DNA of 64,000 nucleotides from an uncultured Desulfobacter sp. (GCF_963664415.1 NZ_OY761445.1:2072501-2136500), one strand, 5' to 3'. Numbered from the stretch's first letter, positions 52,761 to 63,225 are shown. Translations and numbers: made by a program. The notes: a model not told the origin generated them from the letters alone.

Positions 52761-54059
52761 TGTCCTTCGCAAGTATTCTTACTTTCTGAAATCATTGACA
52801 AATTTGTATACGCCTGCCAAGTTGGAGTCATGATGAAAATGCTTGGAAATTTTGTTTTATTCATATGGCTGAAGTTCAAAGTCACTTCGAATCTCGCTGC
52901 CGAAAACCTTGCGCTTCGCCACCAATTGGCCGTAATGAAAAGGACGAACAAGCGGCCGAAAATTCGAATGGTGGATCGGCTCTTCTGGGTTTTGCTTTCC
53001 CGAATTTGGACTCCTTGGCGTAAATCTCTCATCATTGTAAAGTCGGATACTGTTGTCTACTGGCATCGCAAGGGTTTCAAACTTTTCTGGAAATTCAAAT
53101 CCAAAGGCCCGGGAAGGCCTCAAGTCAGTCGTGAAATCCGTGATCTGGTCAGGAGGATGGCTGCAGCCAATCCAAACTGGGGTGCGCCCAGGATTCATGG
53201 GGAATTGCTCAGCCTGGGGTTCGAGGTTTCCGAACGAACCGTATCGAACATGATGCCCCGACATCCGCCGAATTCAAAGCCGTCTCAAACCTGGCGGACT
53301 TTCTTGAAAAATCATATTAACAAGTGTTCGATTGACTTTTTCACTGTTCCAACAGTCACCTTTAATATTCTGTTCGTCCTGGTGATCCTCAGCCACAGCC
53401 GCCGCAAAGTCGTACATTTCAATATAACCTCAAATCCGACGGCCGAGTGGACAACCCAACAGATCGTGGAGGCCTTCCCCTGGGATACGGCACCGAAGTA
53501 TCTGATGCGGGATCGGGATGCAATCTATGGCGTTTTTTTTCCGCAATCGAGTGAAAAACATGGGCATCAAAGAAGTGGTCTCGGCCCCGCAAAGCCCTTG
53601 GCAAAACCCTTTTGTTGAACGGGTGATCGGCTCGATCAGACGAGAATGTACAAACAATGTCATCGTATTGAACCAAGGACATCTGAAAAACATTCTTTGC
53701 GCGTATTTCCAATATTATTGGAACGACAGAACACATTTGAGCCTTGGAAAAAATACGCCCAACGGTCGGCCGATCCAACCCAGACCTGTCGGCAAATGCA
53801 AGATAATTGATTTGCCGCGTATTGGTGGATTACATCATCGATACGAGTAGAAGAAAGCGGCCTGAAAACTCAAATCGTTCTGATATCAAAAGCATCGAAC
53901 GGTCTTTGCTGATCTGTGCTCAGAATCGACCTCAATTAAAAATTTCACATTGAATCCGTCTTTTCAAATAAACTGGACAGTGGATATTTCATTCAATCGC
54001 TGCACAGAGGAGAATATTTTTTCGACAAATTTACCACGGATTAATTTTTGCGAAGGACA
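52761..54059 (+). mobile_element. DDE (rve) insertion sequence, copy 1
   Basis: The left end starts TGTCCTTCGCAAG and the right end finishes TTTTGCGAAGGACA, giving 12-bp inverted repeats with TG...CA termini; adjacent bases ACC and GGT would extend them to 15. The left 400 or so bases match the copy entering at 63592 almost exactly. Length is about 1.3 kb. It carries one transposase gene, frameshifted. The insertion lies between tyrS and a truncated frame at 54060-54282. Confidence 0.7.
52830..53850 (+). pseudogene. Integrase-core (rve) transposase, frameshifted at a T8 run
   Basis: The first frame (52830 onward) has the N-terminal region (LGNFVLFIWLKFKVTSNLAA), a helix-turn-helix (NWGAPRIHGELLSLGFEVSE) and the first catalytic Asp in CSIDFFTVPTVTFNILFVLV. 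At 53530-53537 eight T break the frame in IYGVFF; with seven T it would continue FRNRVKNMGIKEVV, then SAPQSPWQNPFVERVIGSIR (with the final Glu), and end at 53850 (GGLHHRYE). It is an IS3/IS481-type DDE transposase. It may be inactive, or translated through slippage. Confidence 0.8.
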
Positions 54060-54282
54060 GGTCACCGCCGACAAGCCAGGTGGAAAGTTCCTCACCCGTC
54101 AATTCATTGGTTTCCTCCCTATCCTTGGTACCGTCCCCATCTATATCGGCAAAAATACCGGCGGACGTCACAACCGCGTAGGTTCCGGTGAACGCAGTGG
54201 GCACTGTATCCACTTTATAGGAGGCATTATCAGCCACCGCATCGTGGGTAAGGTCAGCGTCATTTCCGGCCCCATCCTTCAT
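54060..54282 (-). pseudogene. Truncated frame next to the IS right end, unknown
   Basis: From ATG 54282 the minus strand reads MKDGAGNDADLTHDAVADNA, then SAGIFADIDGDGTKDREETN and ELTGEELSTWLVGG before entering the IS end. The DIDGDGTKDREE stretch looks like a calcium-binding (EF-hand or dockerin-like) loop. The upstream side stops after a few codons. It is probably a fragment of a larger secreted protein cut by the insertion. Confidence 0.4.
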
Positions 54283-54429
54283 AAGAACACTCAAAAAACT
54301 AATATTATGAAAAATTTCAGTTATTTAACTGTTGATATATGGTGTCTGCTGCCAAAAGTGGGCAAACTTAGAACCAAGCCCTAAGTTCTTAAATAAGAAA
54401 CAAATCCGTTTAATGGTTTTTAGGGATGG

Positions 54430-56589
54430 CTATCCCAGTCCTTCGGAAAGCCCCCATCTCTCCCGGCCATGGGAGAGCGCTTTGATAAATGGAATAATCT
54501 GTTTTTCATAACGACACCATTTATTCTTGGAGCTTTGATATATGGGTTGCCGTACCTGCCAGGAACTGGCAGTCTTTACGGGCCGCTTCAGACTCTGAAA
54601 ATTGAGTAGTTCCGGAAACCAGTCAAGGCCGATATGCCCAATTAGCCGACGGGAACTTGCCTCCGGGTCTTCCACGATATCTTCGTAAGCAACATGAAAT
54701 ACCCTGTTGGGCAGAATTGTTTCCCAATGGGCCATAAGCGCCTGGTAATCGGCAATGTGATTCCCAAGATCTTCCAGATCATACGCATATCCCATCCCCC
54801 CGAATTTGGCTTTAAAATCTAGAAAATAGTTTGAAATGGCCACATCCCGGGGGTCCCTTGTACAGTGAATAATGGGCGCCCTGGGAAAAAGCAGGTGGAT
54901 GAAACCGATATTCCTGAAATTGTGGGGAAGTTTATCAATAACGAAATCTTCTCCCCGGGAGAGGGATTGAAGATGCTTGAGACAAAAACAAGAAATCCGT
55001 CGAATTTCACTGTCAGTTAAGTCTTCAATGCATTCAGGGTATTCCTTTCCTGTTCCATGCATCTTTTCCCACATGCCCAACTGGCATCCCCATCCGGGTA
55101 TATGCCCCAATTCTCCCGCACCAAAAACATCTGGGTGAGATGACAGTATCTGCTCCGTCAACGTAGTTCCCGACCGGGGCATACCCAAAATGAATACAGG
55201 TTGTCTGGAATTATTGCCGTAGTGTTTCCTGCCTGAAAAGAAATCACGGCTGAAGAATTTTATGATACGTTCCGTCTGGTTACGATTTGTTACCCTGTCA
55301 TAATTCAATACTTTTTGCGTCGCTTCATTGGCCTGGAATGCAAAATCAAAAGCCTTGGCATATTCCCGGTGATGATCCCAGGACCGGGCCAGGCAGAAAA
55401 GCAGACCTATTTTGACAGCCCCTGCCATGCTGGGTATTTTGGCTGATTTTTCTATGGCCCATAAAAGATCCGGGTCATCAGGGAACCGGTGAACGTGAAC
55501 CAATGCGGAATGCCCATGCAACGGGTTGATTTGGGCGGCTTTTTCAAAATTGGCCACCGCCTCATCCATAAGCCCCTCCTGTACCTGAAGGTTGCCAAAT
55601 CCCAATAAGGCCGTCAAACAGTTTTCATCCTGTGCCACTGCCTCCTGGTAATACGCTGTGGCCGCTTCAATACAGCCCTTTTCAGAGGCTACAGCCGCTT
55701 TCGCACTGAGCGCCTGGGCCATTGCGCTGCTGTCCTTTTCTTTTTCAGCTAAAAGAAGCGCTGTCTCTGCCGTTTTATCGGCTAAAGCAAAATCCTTTGC
55801 GTTTAAATAAGCCCTCGCCAACTGCAATTGGACGACAAAATTTTCCGGGTCAATGGACACCGCTTGTGCCAGATACTGGATGGCCTCAAGATAATAGCCC
55901 TGGATGCTTGCCTGCTCGGCAAGCAGCTTCAGGATCTGTGTGTTTCGGGGGGTCAGAACCAGCGCCTCTTTAAGGTAAAACACAGCTTCCTGATGCTGTC
56001 CTTTGCCGGCGGCGATCAACGCTCTCAACTTATAGGTACGTACATTTGATTTATCCGGAGACTGCACCGTTTCAACCATGGCCTCTGCTTCATCTGGTTT
56101 TCCCAGGCAGACTAAGGCCTCGGCAAAAATAGCCCGGATCAAGTACTGAATGGAATCCCCTCCGGCATCAACCGCTGCCGACAACTTTTTGAGATGGGTG
56201 ATGGCCTCTTCCGGACGGCCGATCTGCACCAACACCCTGGAAAGGTTGACCAACACCTTGGGATGATCGGGACATAGCCTGTTGGCTTCGGATAGGTTAC
56301 AAAAGGATTGGTGGTAACGGCCCTGGAGGGCCAGGGCAATACCCATGAGGCTGTGTATTTTCCAATTATCGGGTTCGCGGGATAGTCCATCGGACAGCAG
56401 TTCCAATGCCTTGCCGGACATTTCAAGAGGCAGCAGTGCTCCGCAAATAAGAACAAGTTGATCCGTACTCAGCTCATGTGAATCAATGGAAACCGAATTG
56501 AGTATCTTGTCCGCCTCTTGCTTTTGTCCTTTGCGAATCAGTGTTCGGCAGTTTGCCAGCACCTGCAGAATTTCATCATTGGCATCCAT
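54430..56589 (-). CDS. TPR-repeat sulfotransferase
   Basis: 719 residues. About 1-400 is a series of tetratricopeptide repeats (SLMGIALALQGRYHQSFCNL; GYYLEAIQYLAQAVSIDPEN; LLGFGNLQVQEGLMDEAVAN). About 455-719 is a sulfotransferase domain with the PAPS 5'-phosphosulfate loop FILGMPRSGTTLTEQIL and the 3'-phosphate motif HCTRDPRDVAISNYFLDF. It transfers sulfate from PAPS to a protein or glycan. It starts six bases after the adhesin stop, so the adhesin, or a surface polymer with it, is the likely target. No membrane segment; cytosolic. Confidence 0.9.
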   Translation of the reverse strand: MDANDEILQVLANCRTLIRKGQKQEADKILNSVSIDSHELSTDQLVLICGALLPLEMSGKALELLSDGLSREPDNWKIHSLMGIALALQGRYHQSFCNLSEANRLCPDHPKVLVNLSRVLVQIGRPEEAITHLKKLSAAVDAGGDSIQYLIRAIFAEALVCLGKPDEAEAMVETVQSPDKSNVRTYKLRALIAAGKGQHQEAVFYLKEALVLTPRNTQILKLLAEQASIQGYYLEAIQYLAQAVSIDPENFVVQLQLARAYLNAKDFALADKTAETALLLAEKEKDSSAMAQALSAKAAVASEKGCIEAATAYYQEAVAQDENCLTALLGFGNLQVQEGLMDEAVANFEKAAQINPLHGHSALVHVHRFPDDPDLLWAIEKSAKIPSMAGAVKIGLLFCLARSWDHHREYAKAFDFAFQANEATQKVLNYDRVTNRNQTERIIKFFSRDFFSGRKHYGNNSRQPVFILGMPRSGTTLTEQILSSHPDVFGAGELGHIPGWGCQLGMWEKMHGTGKEYPECIEDLTDSEIRRISCFCLKHLQSLSRGEDFVIDKLPHNFRNIGFIHLLFPRAPIIHCTRDPRDVAISNYFLDFKAKFGGMGYAYDLEDLGNHIADYQALMAHWETILPNRVFHVAYEDIVEDPEASSRRLIGHIGLDWFPELLNFQSLKRPVKTASSWQVRQPIYQSSKNKWCRYEKQIIPFIKALSHGRERWGLSEGLG

Positions 56590-56595
56590 GCATCA

Positions 56596-59500
56596 TCAAC
56601 TTGTAAGAATAAAATCTTCGATCACTAAATTGTCAGGGAGGCCGTAGGCTAAGGCTTCACCGGCTGGTATAGTACCGCTCTCAGGATACCCGACTGCGCC
56701 GGTATCAATCTCACCGCTAACAAAAATAGTCATTGTATTTGTCATAGAACGCATCATTGTATTGTAAAAAACACCATTTGTGCTCTGATGTAAACCCATA
56801 TCATTAGTAACTAAACACATGCTGTATATAGAAGAATCTGGACGAGAAATAATCATTGTCGTTCGATACCAGTTCTGCCCCCCGTTCCCATAAAGATTTG
56901 AGGCAGCTATATTAATCTTGTCCTCCCCCTGTATAAAATCCGAAGTCCCATCATTATCTGAATCAAAATCAACTTCAAACAAGCCGTTCCAGACAATGAC
57001 ATCTACAACTCCGGCAGTCAGCGCCCCGCTCATTGTATTGTCCTCTGTAACGTAAATGGTATTACTAGTATCAGTATCTTTAACAATTGTACCACTGAAC
57101 TGGGTGGCGGCATTTCCTGCCGCATCACTGACATCTGCCGTGACAGCTACAGCATCACTGTCGCTGACCCCTGAAAGATCCGCAGTGCCGCTAAAAGCAT
57201 TGCCGGTCACGGTGACATCGGTGCTTACACCGCCAATTTCTACAGTTATAGTCTGGTCGTTCTCAACTCCCGTTGTCGTGCCACTGAAAGCCACCGCTGT
57301 CAGCGTATCACTGCCGTTTACGGTATCGTCTGTAGAAACAGCCAGGGTGGCTATGGTGGGGGCTACCGTGTCCTTAACAATTATGCTGCTGAACTGGGTC
57401 GCAGCATTACCCGCCGCGTCACTGACATCGGCTGTGACAGCAACAGAACCGCTGTCGGCTACGCCTGAAAGATCCGCAGTGCCGCTAAAAGCATTGCCGG
57501 TCACGGTGACATCGGTGCTTACACCGCCAATTTCTACAGTTATAGTCTGGTCGTTCTCAACTCCCGTTGTCGTGCCACTGAAAGCCACCGCTGTCAGCGT
57601 ATCACTGCCGTTTACGGTATCGTCTGTAGAAACAGCCAGGGTGGCTATGGTGGGGGCTACCGTGTCCTTAACAATTATGCTGCTGAACTGGGTCGCAGCA
57701 TTACCCGCCGCGTCACTGACATCGGCTGTGACAGCAACAGGACCGCTGTCGGCTACGCCTGAAAGATCCGCAGTGCCGCTAAAAGCATTGCTGGTTACGG
57801 TGACATCGGTGCTTACACCGCCAATTTTTACAGTTATAGTCTGGTCGTTCTCAACTCCCGTTGTCGTGCCGCTGAAAGCCACCGCTGTCAGCGTATCACT
57901 GCTGTTGACGCTATCGTCTCCAGAAACAGCCAAGCTGGCTATGGTTGGCTTGATATTATCAACCGTGAGATTACTGGTATCTGCCGTTGTGGTAAGGTTG
58001 CTCGCATCATCGGTGGCGGTGACGGAAACATTGAGGTTGGAGTTCTCAATGCTGCCGGCAACAATGGTATAGCTGGCACTCCAGGTTTCCCCACTGTTGG
58101 TGGCCACTACGGCCTCTTCGCCGCCAAAGGCGCTGAAATTAACCGTAACACCTGAAATATCGCTGTTGTTGTCGCCTGTTTCGGTGTTGTTCCATGTAAC
58201 AGTTACCGTATCCCCGACAATATAGATGCCATCGGTCCCGCTGCCGGTACTGGTGATACTGATATTATCGTCCGTAACCGCAGGTGGCGTGCTATCAACT
58301 GTTGCGCCGGTGGTATCTGCCGTTGTGGTACGGTTGTCCGCATCATCGGTGGCGGTGACGGAAACATTGAGGTTGGAGTTCTCAATGCTGCCGGCAACAA
58401 TGGTATAGCTGGCACTCCAGGTTTCCCCACTGTTGGTGGCCACTACGGCCTCTTCGCCGCCAAAAGCGCTGAAATTAACCGTAACACCTGAAATATCGCT
58501 GTTGTTGTCGCCTGCACCTGTATTGTCCCATTCAACGGTTACCGTATCCCCGGCTTTAAAGGCTCCGGCTGTACCACTGGCTCCGCTGATGCTGATGTTT
58601 CCATCTGTAACCGTTGGTGCGGTGGTGTCAATGACAATAGCGCTGCCGTCATCTATGTTGGTGGTGGGCGGGGTGGTGTCGGTGAGGGCGTTGCCAGCCA
58701 GGTCCCGGACCGTTCCGGCGGTAAAGCTTGAAACCGTCAGGTCTCCGCTGTTGTTCCCTGCCTGGACAGTATAGGTGCCAGTGAGGGTGGTGCCGTCGGC
58801 GGCGGCTGTGAGGGTGACGGTCTCCCCGGAGTCCAGAGTGACGGTCATCTGGCCACCGCTCTGAATGTCTTCATTCATGGTGGCGACAATTCCGATGGTG
58901 TCCCCTTCTTTGTAGCTGCCGTCGGATTCGGTTGACGTAAATGAGGATACCAGGGGCGCCGTATTGTCAGGGGTGGAAAAATTCCACACAGTCTTGTCCG
59001 AAAGTTCGGCCACCGGACTGCCGTTGACATCCAGAATGGCGTTGTCGTCAAACACCACATAATAGCTGGTGTCATCATCCAAAGCATTGAGGGGACCAAC
59101 GGTCAGGGTGGTGCCGCCCCAGCCGGTTATGTTTGTCATGGGGATGACTTGAACCTCCGAATCGCCGCTGGTTTTCTTGATGGTCAGGTCACCAGTACCC
59201 TGATAAACCTCCTCGGAAAAGGTCAAGGTCAGGGTGGGGGTGGAATCGACGCCGGTGCTGTCGTCTAACGGAGTGACGCTTTCCAGTGTGGGTCTGTTCG
59301 CATCAATTGAGTCACTACCCTGGGAGATGTCTGTGTCGTAAGTGTTGCTGACATTGCCCCCGCTGTCTTCCACGGTAAAGCTCACAGGTATAAAATAATC
59401 AGCCGCCACATCCATGCCTCCGTCGGTAATGGTAAATTGGGCCGTATAGGTAGTCGCATTCGTTTTGCTCAGGTTGGACAGGGTAAATCCGCCGATGGTG

Positions 59501-62500
59501 CCGTTTATGGTCGTGTAAGTATCCGTATCGCTGTCTACTGTAATGGTGGCAGTTACGGTGTCACCCACATTCATGGGGCTGTTATCAATGGTGACTGCGG
59601 TGATAACAGGGGCGTTGGCATCAATGGAATCACTGCCCTGGGAAATGGCCGTGGTGTAGGCGGTGCCGGTATTACCGGCAGTATCGGTAATGGTAATATC
59701 CACTGGAATGTCATTGCCGGCCACCACATCGGCTCCGCCCTGGGTGACGGTGAATTCGGCCTCATAGGTAGTGTCATCCACCTTTGTCAGGTTGGACAGG
59801 GCAAATCCGCCGATGGTGCCGTTTATGATGGTGTAGGTGTCTGTATCACTGTTCACGGTGATCGTAGCCGTGACTGTATCTCCCACGGACATGGCCGTAT
59901 CCAGAATGGTGACATTGGCAATCACAGGGGCGGAAGTATCAATCGCCTGCACGGACTGGGTGGCCGCGGTATTGCTGTTGCCCGCCCCATCAACGGCAAC
60001 GTCGGCAGCCACATCCACGGTAATGTCTGTGGTGCTGTCGGCATCAGGTGCCACAACCAGGGTATAAACCGTATCGGAAACCGCCGTAAAAATGCCTTTG
60101 CTGCCGCCGGTCACGTCTACATCATCAGCCGTAAACCCGGTTACTGCCTCGCTGAAGGTGAAGGTGTAGGTCACATCCCCTGTGGCCGTGCCCGCCGTAT
60201 TATCGGTGATGGCGACTGTCGGGGCCTCGGTATCAACCGCCTGCACGGACTGGGTGGCCGCGGTATTACTGTTGCCCGCCCCATCGGTGGCGACATCGGC
60301 AGCCACATCCACGGTAATGTCTGTGGTGCTGTCGGCATCAGGTGCCACAACAAGGGTATAAACCGTATCGGAAACCGCCGTAAAAATGCCTTTGCTGCCG
60401 CCGGTCACGTCTACATCATCAGCCGTAAACCCGGTTACTGCCTCGCTGAAGGTGAAGGTGTAGGTCACATCCCCTGTGGCCGTGCCCGCCGTATTATCGG
60501 TGATGGCGACTGTCGGGGCCTCGGTATCAACTGCCTGCACGGACTGGGTGGCCGCGGTATTGCTGTTGCCCGCCCCATCGGTGGCGACATCGGCAGCCAC
60601 ATCCACGGTAATGTCTGTGGTGCTGTCGGCATCAGGTGCCACAACCAGAGTATAAACCGTATCGGAAACCGCCGTAAAGTCTCCCTTGCTGCCCCCGGTC
60701 ACGTCTACATCGTCAGCCGTAAATCCGGTTACCGGCTCGCTGAAGGTAAAGGTGTAGGTCACATCGCCTGTAGCCGTACCATCAGTATTGTCGGTGATGG
60801 CTACTGTGGGCGGCGTATTGTCCGGGGTGGCAAAATTCCATTCCGTCTTGTCCGTAATCGGGGAGGTCAGGCTGCCGCCGGCATCCAAAATAGAATTGTC
60901 GTCAAACACCACATAGTATCCGGTATCCTCTGCAAAACTACCGCCCGGATTGACGGTCAGGGTTGTTGTGCCCCAGCCGGTTATCCTTGGGTCTGTAATG
61001 GAGATGACTTCAAATTCCGAATCATCGCTGGTGAGTTTGATGGTCAGATTGCCGATGGAGCCTTGATAAACCGCTTCGGAAAAGGTGAGGATCAGGTTGG
61101 CGTCAACAGCAACGCCAGTCGCACCATCCCCGGGAGTAACGCTGTCCAGGGTGGGCCTGTTGGCATCAATGGGGTCGCTGTTCTGGGAGATGTCCGTTGT
61201 GTAGGTGCTGCTGACATTACCGGCAGTATCGGTAATAGTAATATCCACTGATATGTCCGTGGTATCGGCCACATCTGTTCCGCCATCAGTGATGGTAAAC
61301 TGGGCCGTGTACTCGGTATCGCTGACCTTTGTCAGATTGGACAGGGCAAATCCGTCGATGGTCCCGGTTATGCTGGTATAGGTATCGGTATCACTGTCCA
61401 CGGTGATGGTGGCGGTTACAGTATCCCCCACGGACATGGCCGTGTCCGGGATGCTCACGGACTGAATTTCCGGCACATGGGTATCCACCCTTATGATCAC
61501 GGCCGGGCTTTTGTCCCCGCCGTTAACACTGTAGCGAACCGCCAGCGTTTCCGCATCCCCGGCCGCTTCGATCACGAACGACGGGATTGTGATCTCGACC
61601 TGGTCATCGGTGTTGATATGGGCCGCGGTGATGGTTTCCTGGTAGGTCTGCCCACTCCAGTAGACAGTAACCGTATCCCCCTCACTGACATCACTCAACG
61701 CAACAACCACGCCCGCGTCTTTTTCCTGGGCCGTAATTCCCCCGCCGCGAGCCGCGTCTATCACCGGGGGCTTGAGCAGAAGGTCACTGAGATTTGCCGT
61801 GTTGCCGCTCTCCCCGGTCGTGTAATTGTCAATTCCCTGCTGAAGCAGTTCTACGCCGTCCTGGGTTAATCCCAGTTCACTGTCTTCCGAATCCTGGATT
61901 TCGACAATGGTGGATTTAATCTGCTCAATGGTTTCCTCAACGCTGCCAGTGTTCTCGTCCACGCCGGAAAGCATGGCCAGAACATTTCCGTATTGCTCAC
62001 TGGCTTCCAGGCCGTCGCTGCTGTCGTAATTTTCCTCCGTCACCGTGGTGACCGGGCCGTTGATGTCGTCCACGTCGAACAGGTTCCCGACTTTTTCGTT
62101 AAAGGCCAGGTCATCCGCCGTAAGATTAAGGTTATCTTCATCAATACCCGCCAGTTGAACCGCCAGTTCCGTAAGGGGGCTGACGGTGAGTGATACGTTG
62201 CCCTCACCGTCGGTCAGGGCCATGGCCCTGAGGGCCGTACCCAGGTTCTTCATAGTGCCTGTGGTCTCATCCGTATAGTCATTCTCTGTATTGAGATCAC
62301 TCACCTTGGCAAAGACAATACCTGTGTATCCGTTGGTGATTTGATAGGAAAAACTTCCCGTTGAAAAATCATGATCTGTTTCAACAATGAGATTTCCGCT
62401 CTGGTCGTACAATTCCACCCGCAAAGTAGAGGTAAAGGTTCCGGCTGCGGCATTGATGGTGATGAAATAAGAGGAGGTATCCACGGCCTGCACCGACTGG

Positions 62501-63225
62501 GCCGCAGCGATATTGCCGTTGTCCGCCGCATCTGTGGCTACATTAGCTGCAACATCCACGGTAATGTCTGTGGTGCTGCCCGCATCGGGTTTCACAACCA
62601 GGGTGTAAACTGTACCGGAAACCGCCGTAAAGTCACCCTTGCTGCCGCCGGTCACGTCTACATCATCAGCCGTAAACCCGGTTACCGCCTCGCTGAAGGT
62701 GAAGGTGTAGGTCACATCGTCTGTGGCCGTGCCTGGGGTATCGTCCGTGATGGTTACGGTGGGGGCCGTGGTATCGATGACGGTGGATTTTCCTCCTCCG
62801 CCCCTGGAATCAGCGGCCACCGCAAGACCGATGCCGCCTGCGGCGGTAAGCCCGGCTATCCAGCCTGCGGACATGCCTGGGTCACCAGCCTCCCATACCA
62901 CCAGCACACCGGAATCAACGTCTTCAGGGACTGCCAGGTCACCGGCCACAGCCATGTCGTCAGGCGGTGCTTCGGAACCGTCCGCACTGAAAAGGGTATC
63001 GGATTCCGCGGCAAAGAATTCTTCCACCTGGGCCACGGTTTCCCCGTCCACCTCGACTTCAAGGGTCTCACCTTTTTTCTTGAGCACCAGATCCTCTGGT
63101 GGTGCGCCCGTTTCCGTATCCTTGATCGTATAAATCGCCCCGGGTTCAGCTGTAATGATTACCGATGGATCCAAAGGATATTCGACGACTTGATTACCTT
63201 TTTGCTTTTCAATCAATACAAGCAT
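56596..63225 (-). CDS. Giant BapA-like repetitive surface adhesin
   Basis: 2209 residues. The N-terminus (1-150) has a BapA-type prefix: VIITAEPGAIYTIKDTETG, VEEFFAAESDTLFSADGSEA and a glycine-zipper AGWIAGLTAAGGIGLAVAAD. The rest is many bacterial Ig-like modules of about 98-112 residues starting with xDTTAPTVTITDxT and FTFSEAVTGFTADDVDVTGG, some nearly identical at the DNA level. The last 150 residues (DFDSDNDGTSDFIQGEDKIN; LPDNLVIEDFILTS) look like the type I secretion end. It would be a cell-surface or released biofilm adhesin. No type I exporter is in the window. AAAGAGGTGACAA precedes the ATG; very acidic product. Confidence 0.9.
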   Translation of the reverse strand: MLVLIEKQKGNQVVEYPLDPSVIITAEPGAIYTIKDTETGAPPEDLVLKKKGETLEVEVDGETVAQVEEFFAAESDTLFSADGSEAPPDDMAVAGDLAVPEDVDSGVLVVWEAGDPGMSAGWIAGLTAAGGIGLAVAADSRGGGGKSTVIDTTAPTVTITDDTPGTATDDVTYTFTFSEAVTGFTADDVDVTGGSKGDFTAVSGTVYTLVVKPDAGSTTDITVDVAANVATDAADNGNIAAAQSVQAVDTSSYFITINAAAGTFTSTLRVELYDQSGNLIVETDHDFSTGSFSYQITNGYTGIVFAKVSDLNTENDYTDETTGTMKNLGTALRAMALTDGEGNVSLTVSPLTELAVQLAGIDEDNLNLTADDLAFNEKVGNLFDVDDINGPVTTVTEENYDSSDGLEASEQYGNVLAMLSGVDENTGSVEETIEQIKSTIVEIQDSEDSELGLTQDGVELLQQGIDNYTTGESGNTANLSDLLLKPPVIDAARGGGITAQEKDAGVVVALSDVSEGDTVTVYWSGQTYQETITAAHINTDDQVEITIPSFVIEAAGDAETLAVRYSVNGGDKSPAVIIRVDTHVPEIQSVSIPDTAMSVGDTVTATITVDSDTDTYTSITGTIDGFALSNLTKVSDTEYTAQFTITDGGTDVADTTDISVDITITDTAGNVSSTYTTDISQNSDPIDANRPTLDSVTPGDGATGVAVDANLILTFSEAVYQGSIGNLTIKLTSDDSEFEVISITDPRITGWGTTTLTVNPGGSFAEDTGYYVVFDDNSILDAGGSLTSPITDKTEWNFATPDNTPPTVAITDNTDGTATGDVTYTFTFSEPVTGFTADDVDVTGGSKGDFTAVSDTVYTLVVAPDADSTTDITVDVAADVATDGAGNSNTAATQSVQAVDTEAPTVAITDNTAGTATGDVTYTFTFSEAVTGFTADDVDVTGGSKGIFTAVSDTVYTLVVAPDADSTTDITVDVAADVATDGAGNSNTAATQSVQAVDTEAPTVAITDNTAGTATGDVTYTFTFSEAVTGFTADDVDVTGGSKGIFTAVSDTVYTLVVAPDADSTTDITVDVAADVAVDGAGNSNTAATQSVQAIDTSAPVIANVTILDTAMSVGDTVTATITVNSDTDTYTIINGTIGGFALSNLTKVDDTTYEAEFTVTQGGADVVAGNDIPVDITITDTAGNTGTAYTTAISQGSDSIDANAPVITAVTIDNSPMNVGDTVTATITVDSDTDTYTTINGTIGGFTLSNLSKTNATTYTAQFTITDGGMDVAADYFIPVSFTVEDSGGNVSNTYDTDISQGSDSIDANRPTLESVTPLDDSTGVDSTPTLTLTFSEEVYQGTGDLTIKKTSGDSEVQVIPMTNITGWGGTTLTVGPLNALDDDTSYYVVFDDNAILDVNGSPVAELSDKTVWNFSTPDNTAPLVSSFTSTESDGSYKEGDTIGIVATMNEDIQSGGQMTVTLDSGETVTLTAAADGTTLTGTYTVQAGNNSGDLTVSSFTAGTVRDLAGNALTDTTPPTTNIDDGSAIVIDTTAPTVTDGNISISGASGTAGAFKAGDTVTVEWDNTGAGDNNSDISGVTVNFSAFGGEEAVVATNSGETWSASYTIVAGSIENSNLNVSVTATDDADNRTTTADTTGATVDSTPPAVTDDNISITSTGSGTDGIYIVGDTVTVTWNNTETGDNNSDISGVTVNFSAFGGEEAVVATNSGETWSASYTIVAGSIENSNLNVSVTATDDASNLTTTADTSNLTVDNIKPTIASLAVSGDDSVNSSDTLTAVAFSGTTTGVENDQTITVKIGGVSTDVTVTSNAFSGTADLSGVADSGPVAVTADVSDAAGNAATQFSSIIVKDTVAPTIATLAVSTDDTVNGSDTLTAVAFSGTTTGVENDQTITVEIGGVSTDVTVTGNAFSGTADLSGVADSGSVAVTADVSDAAGNAATQFSSIIVKDTVAPTIATLAVSTDDTVNGSDTLTAVAFSGTTTGVENDQTITVEIGGVSTDVTVTGNAFSGTADLSGVSDSDAVAVTADVSDAAGNAATQFSGTIVKDTDTSNTIYVTEDNTMSGALTAGVVDVIVWNGLFEVDFDSDNDGTSDFIQGEDKINIAASNLYGNGGQNWYRTTMIISRPDSSIYSMCLVTNDMGLHQSTNGVFYNTMMRSMTNTMTIFVSGEIDTGAVGYPESGTIPAGEALAYGLPDNLVIEDFILTS
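57093..57950. repeat. Three tandem ~297-bp repeats in adhesin (C-terminal side)
   Basis: Units beginning near 57093, 57373 and 57670 repeat at about 297 bases (99 residues). The second and third are almost identical, including the stretch encoding ATLAVSTDDTVNGSDTLTAV. Each encodes one Ig-like module (VAVTADVSDAAGNAATQFSS). Near identity indicates recent duplication or gene conversion. Confidence 0.85.
58003..58620. repeat. Two ~336-bp tandem repeats in adhesin (middle)
   Basis: The segment encoding SNLNVSVTATDDA and EEAVVATNSGETWSASYTIV occurs twice (about 58010-58200 and 58345-58540) with a 336-base period and very few differences. These modules are longer than the 98-residue ones. Confidence 0.75.
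59945..60826. repeat. Three 294-bp near-identical tandem repeats in adhesin
   Basis: Units starting GCCTGCACGGACTGGGTGGC at 59945, 60239 and 60533 have a period of exactly 294 bases (98 residues) and differ at a handful of positions. A diverged fourth unit is near 62485. Each encodes one module with FTADDVDVTGG and STTDITVDVAADVA. Confidence 0.9.

Noticed and set aside
57056..60830. Tandem repeats resembling a CRISPR array
   Set aside because: The period is 294-336 bases, in frame with a coding sequence, and there are no short identical repeats with unique spacers.
59437..61251. A 604-codon open frame on the plus strand
   Set aside because: It is antisense to the adhesin and arises from its repetitive, stop-poor composition. 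The product is an unnatural Gly/His/Arg-rich repeat with no domain. The same holds for 57056-58072 and 62371-63279.
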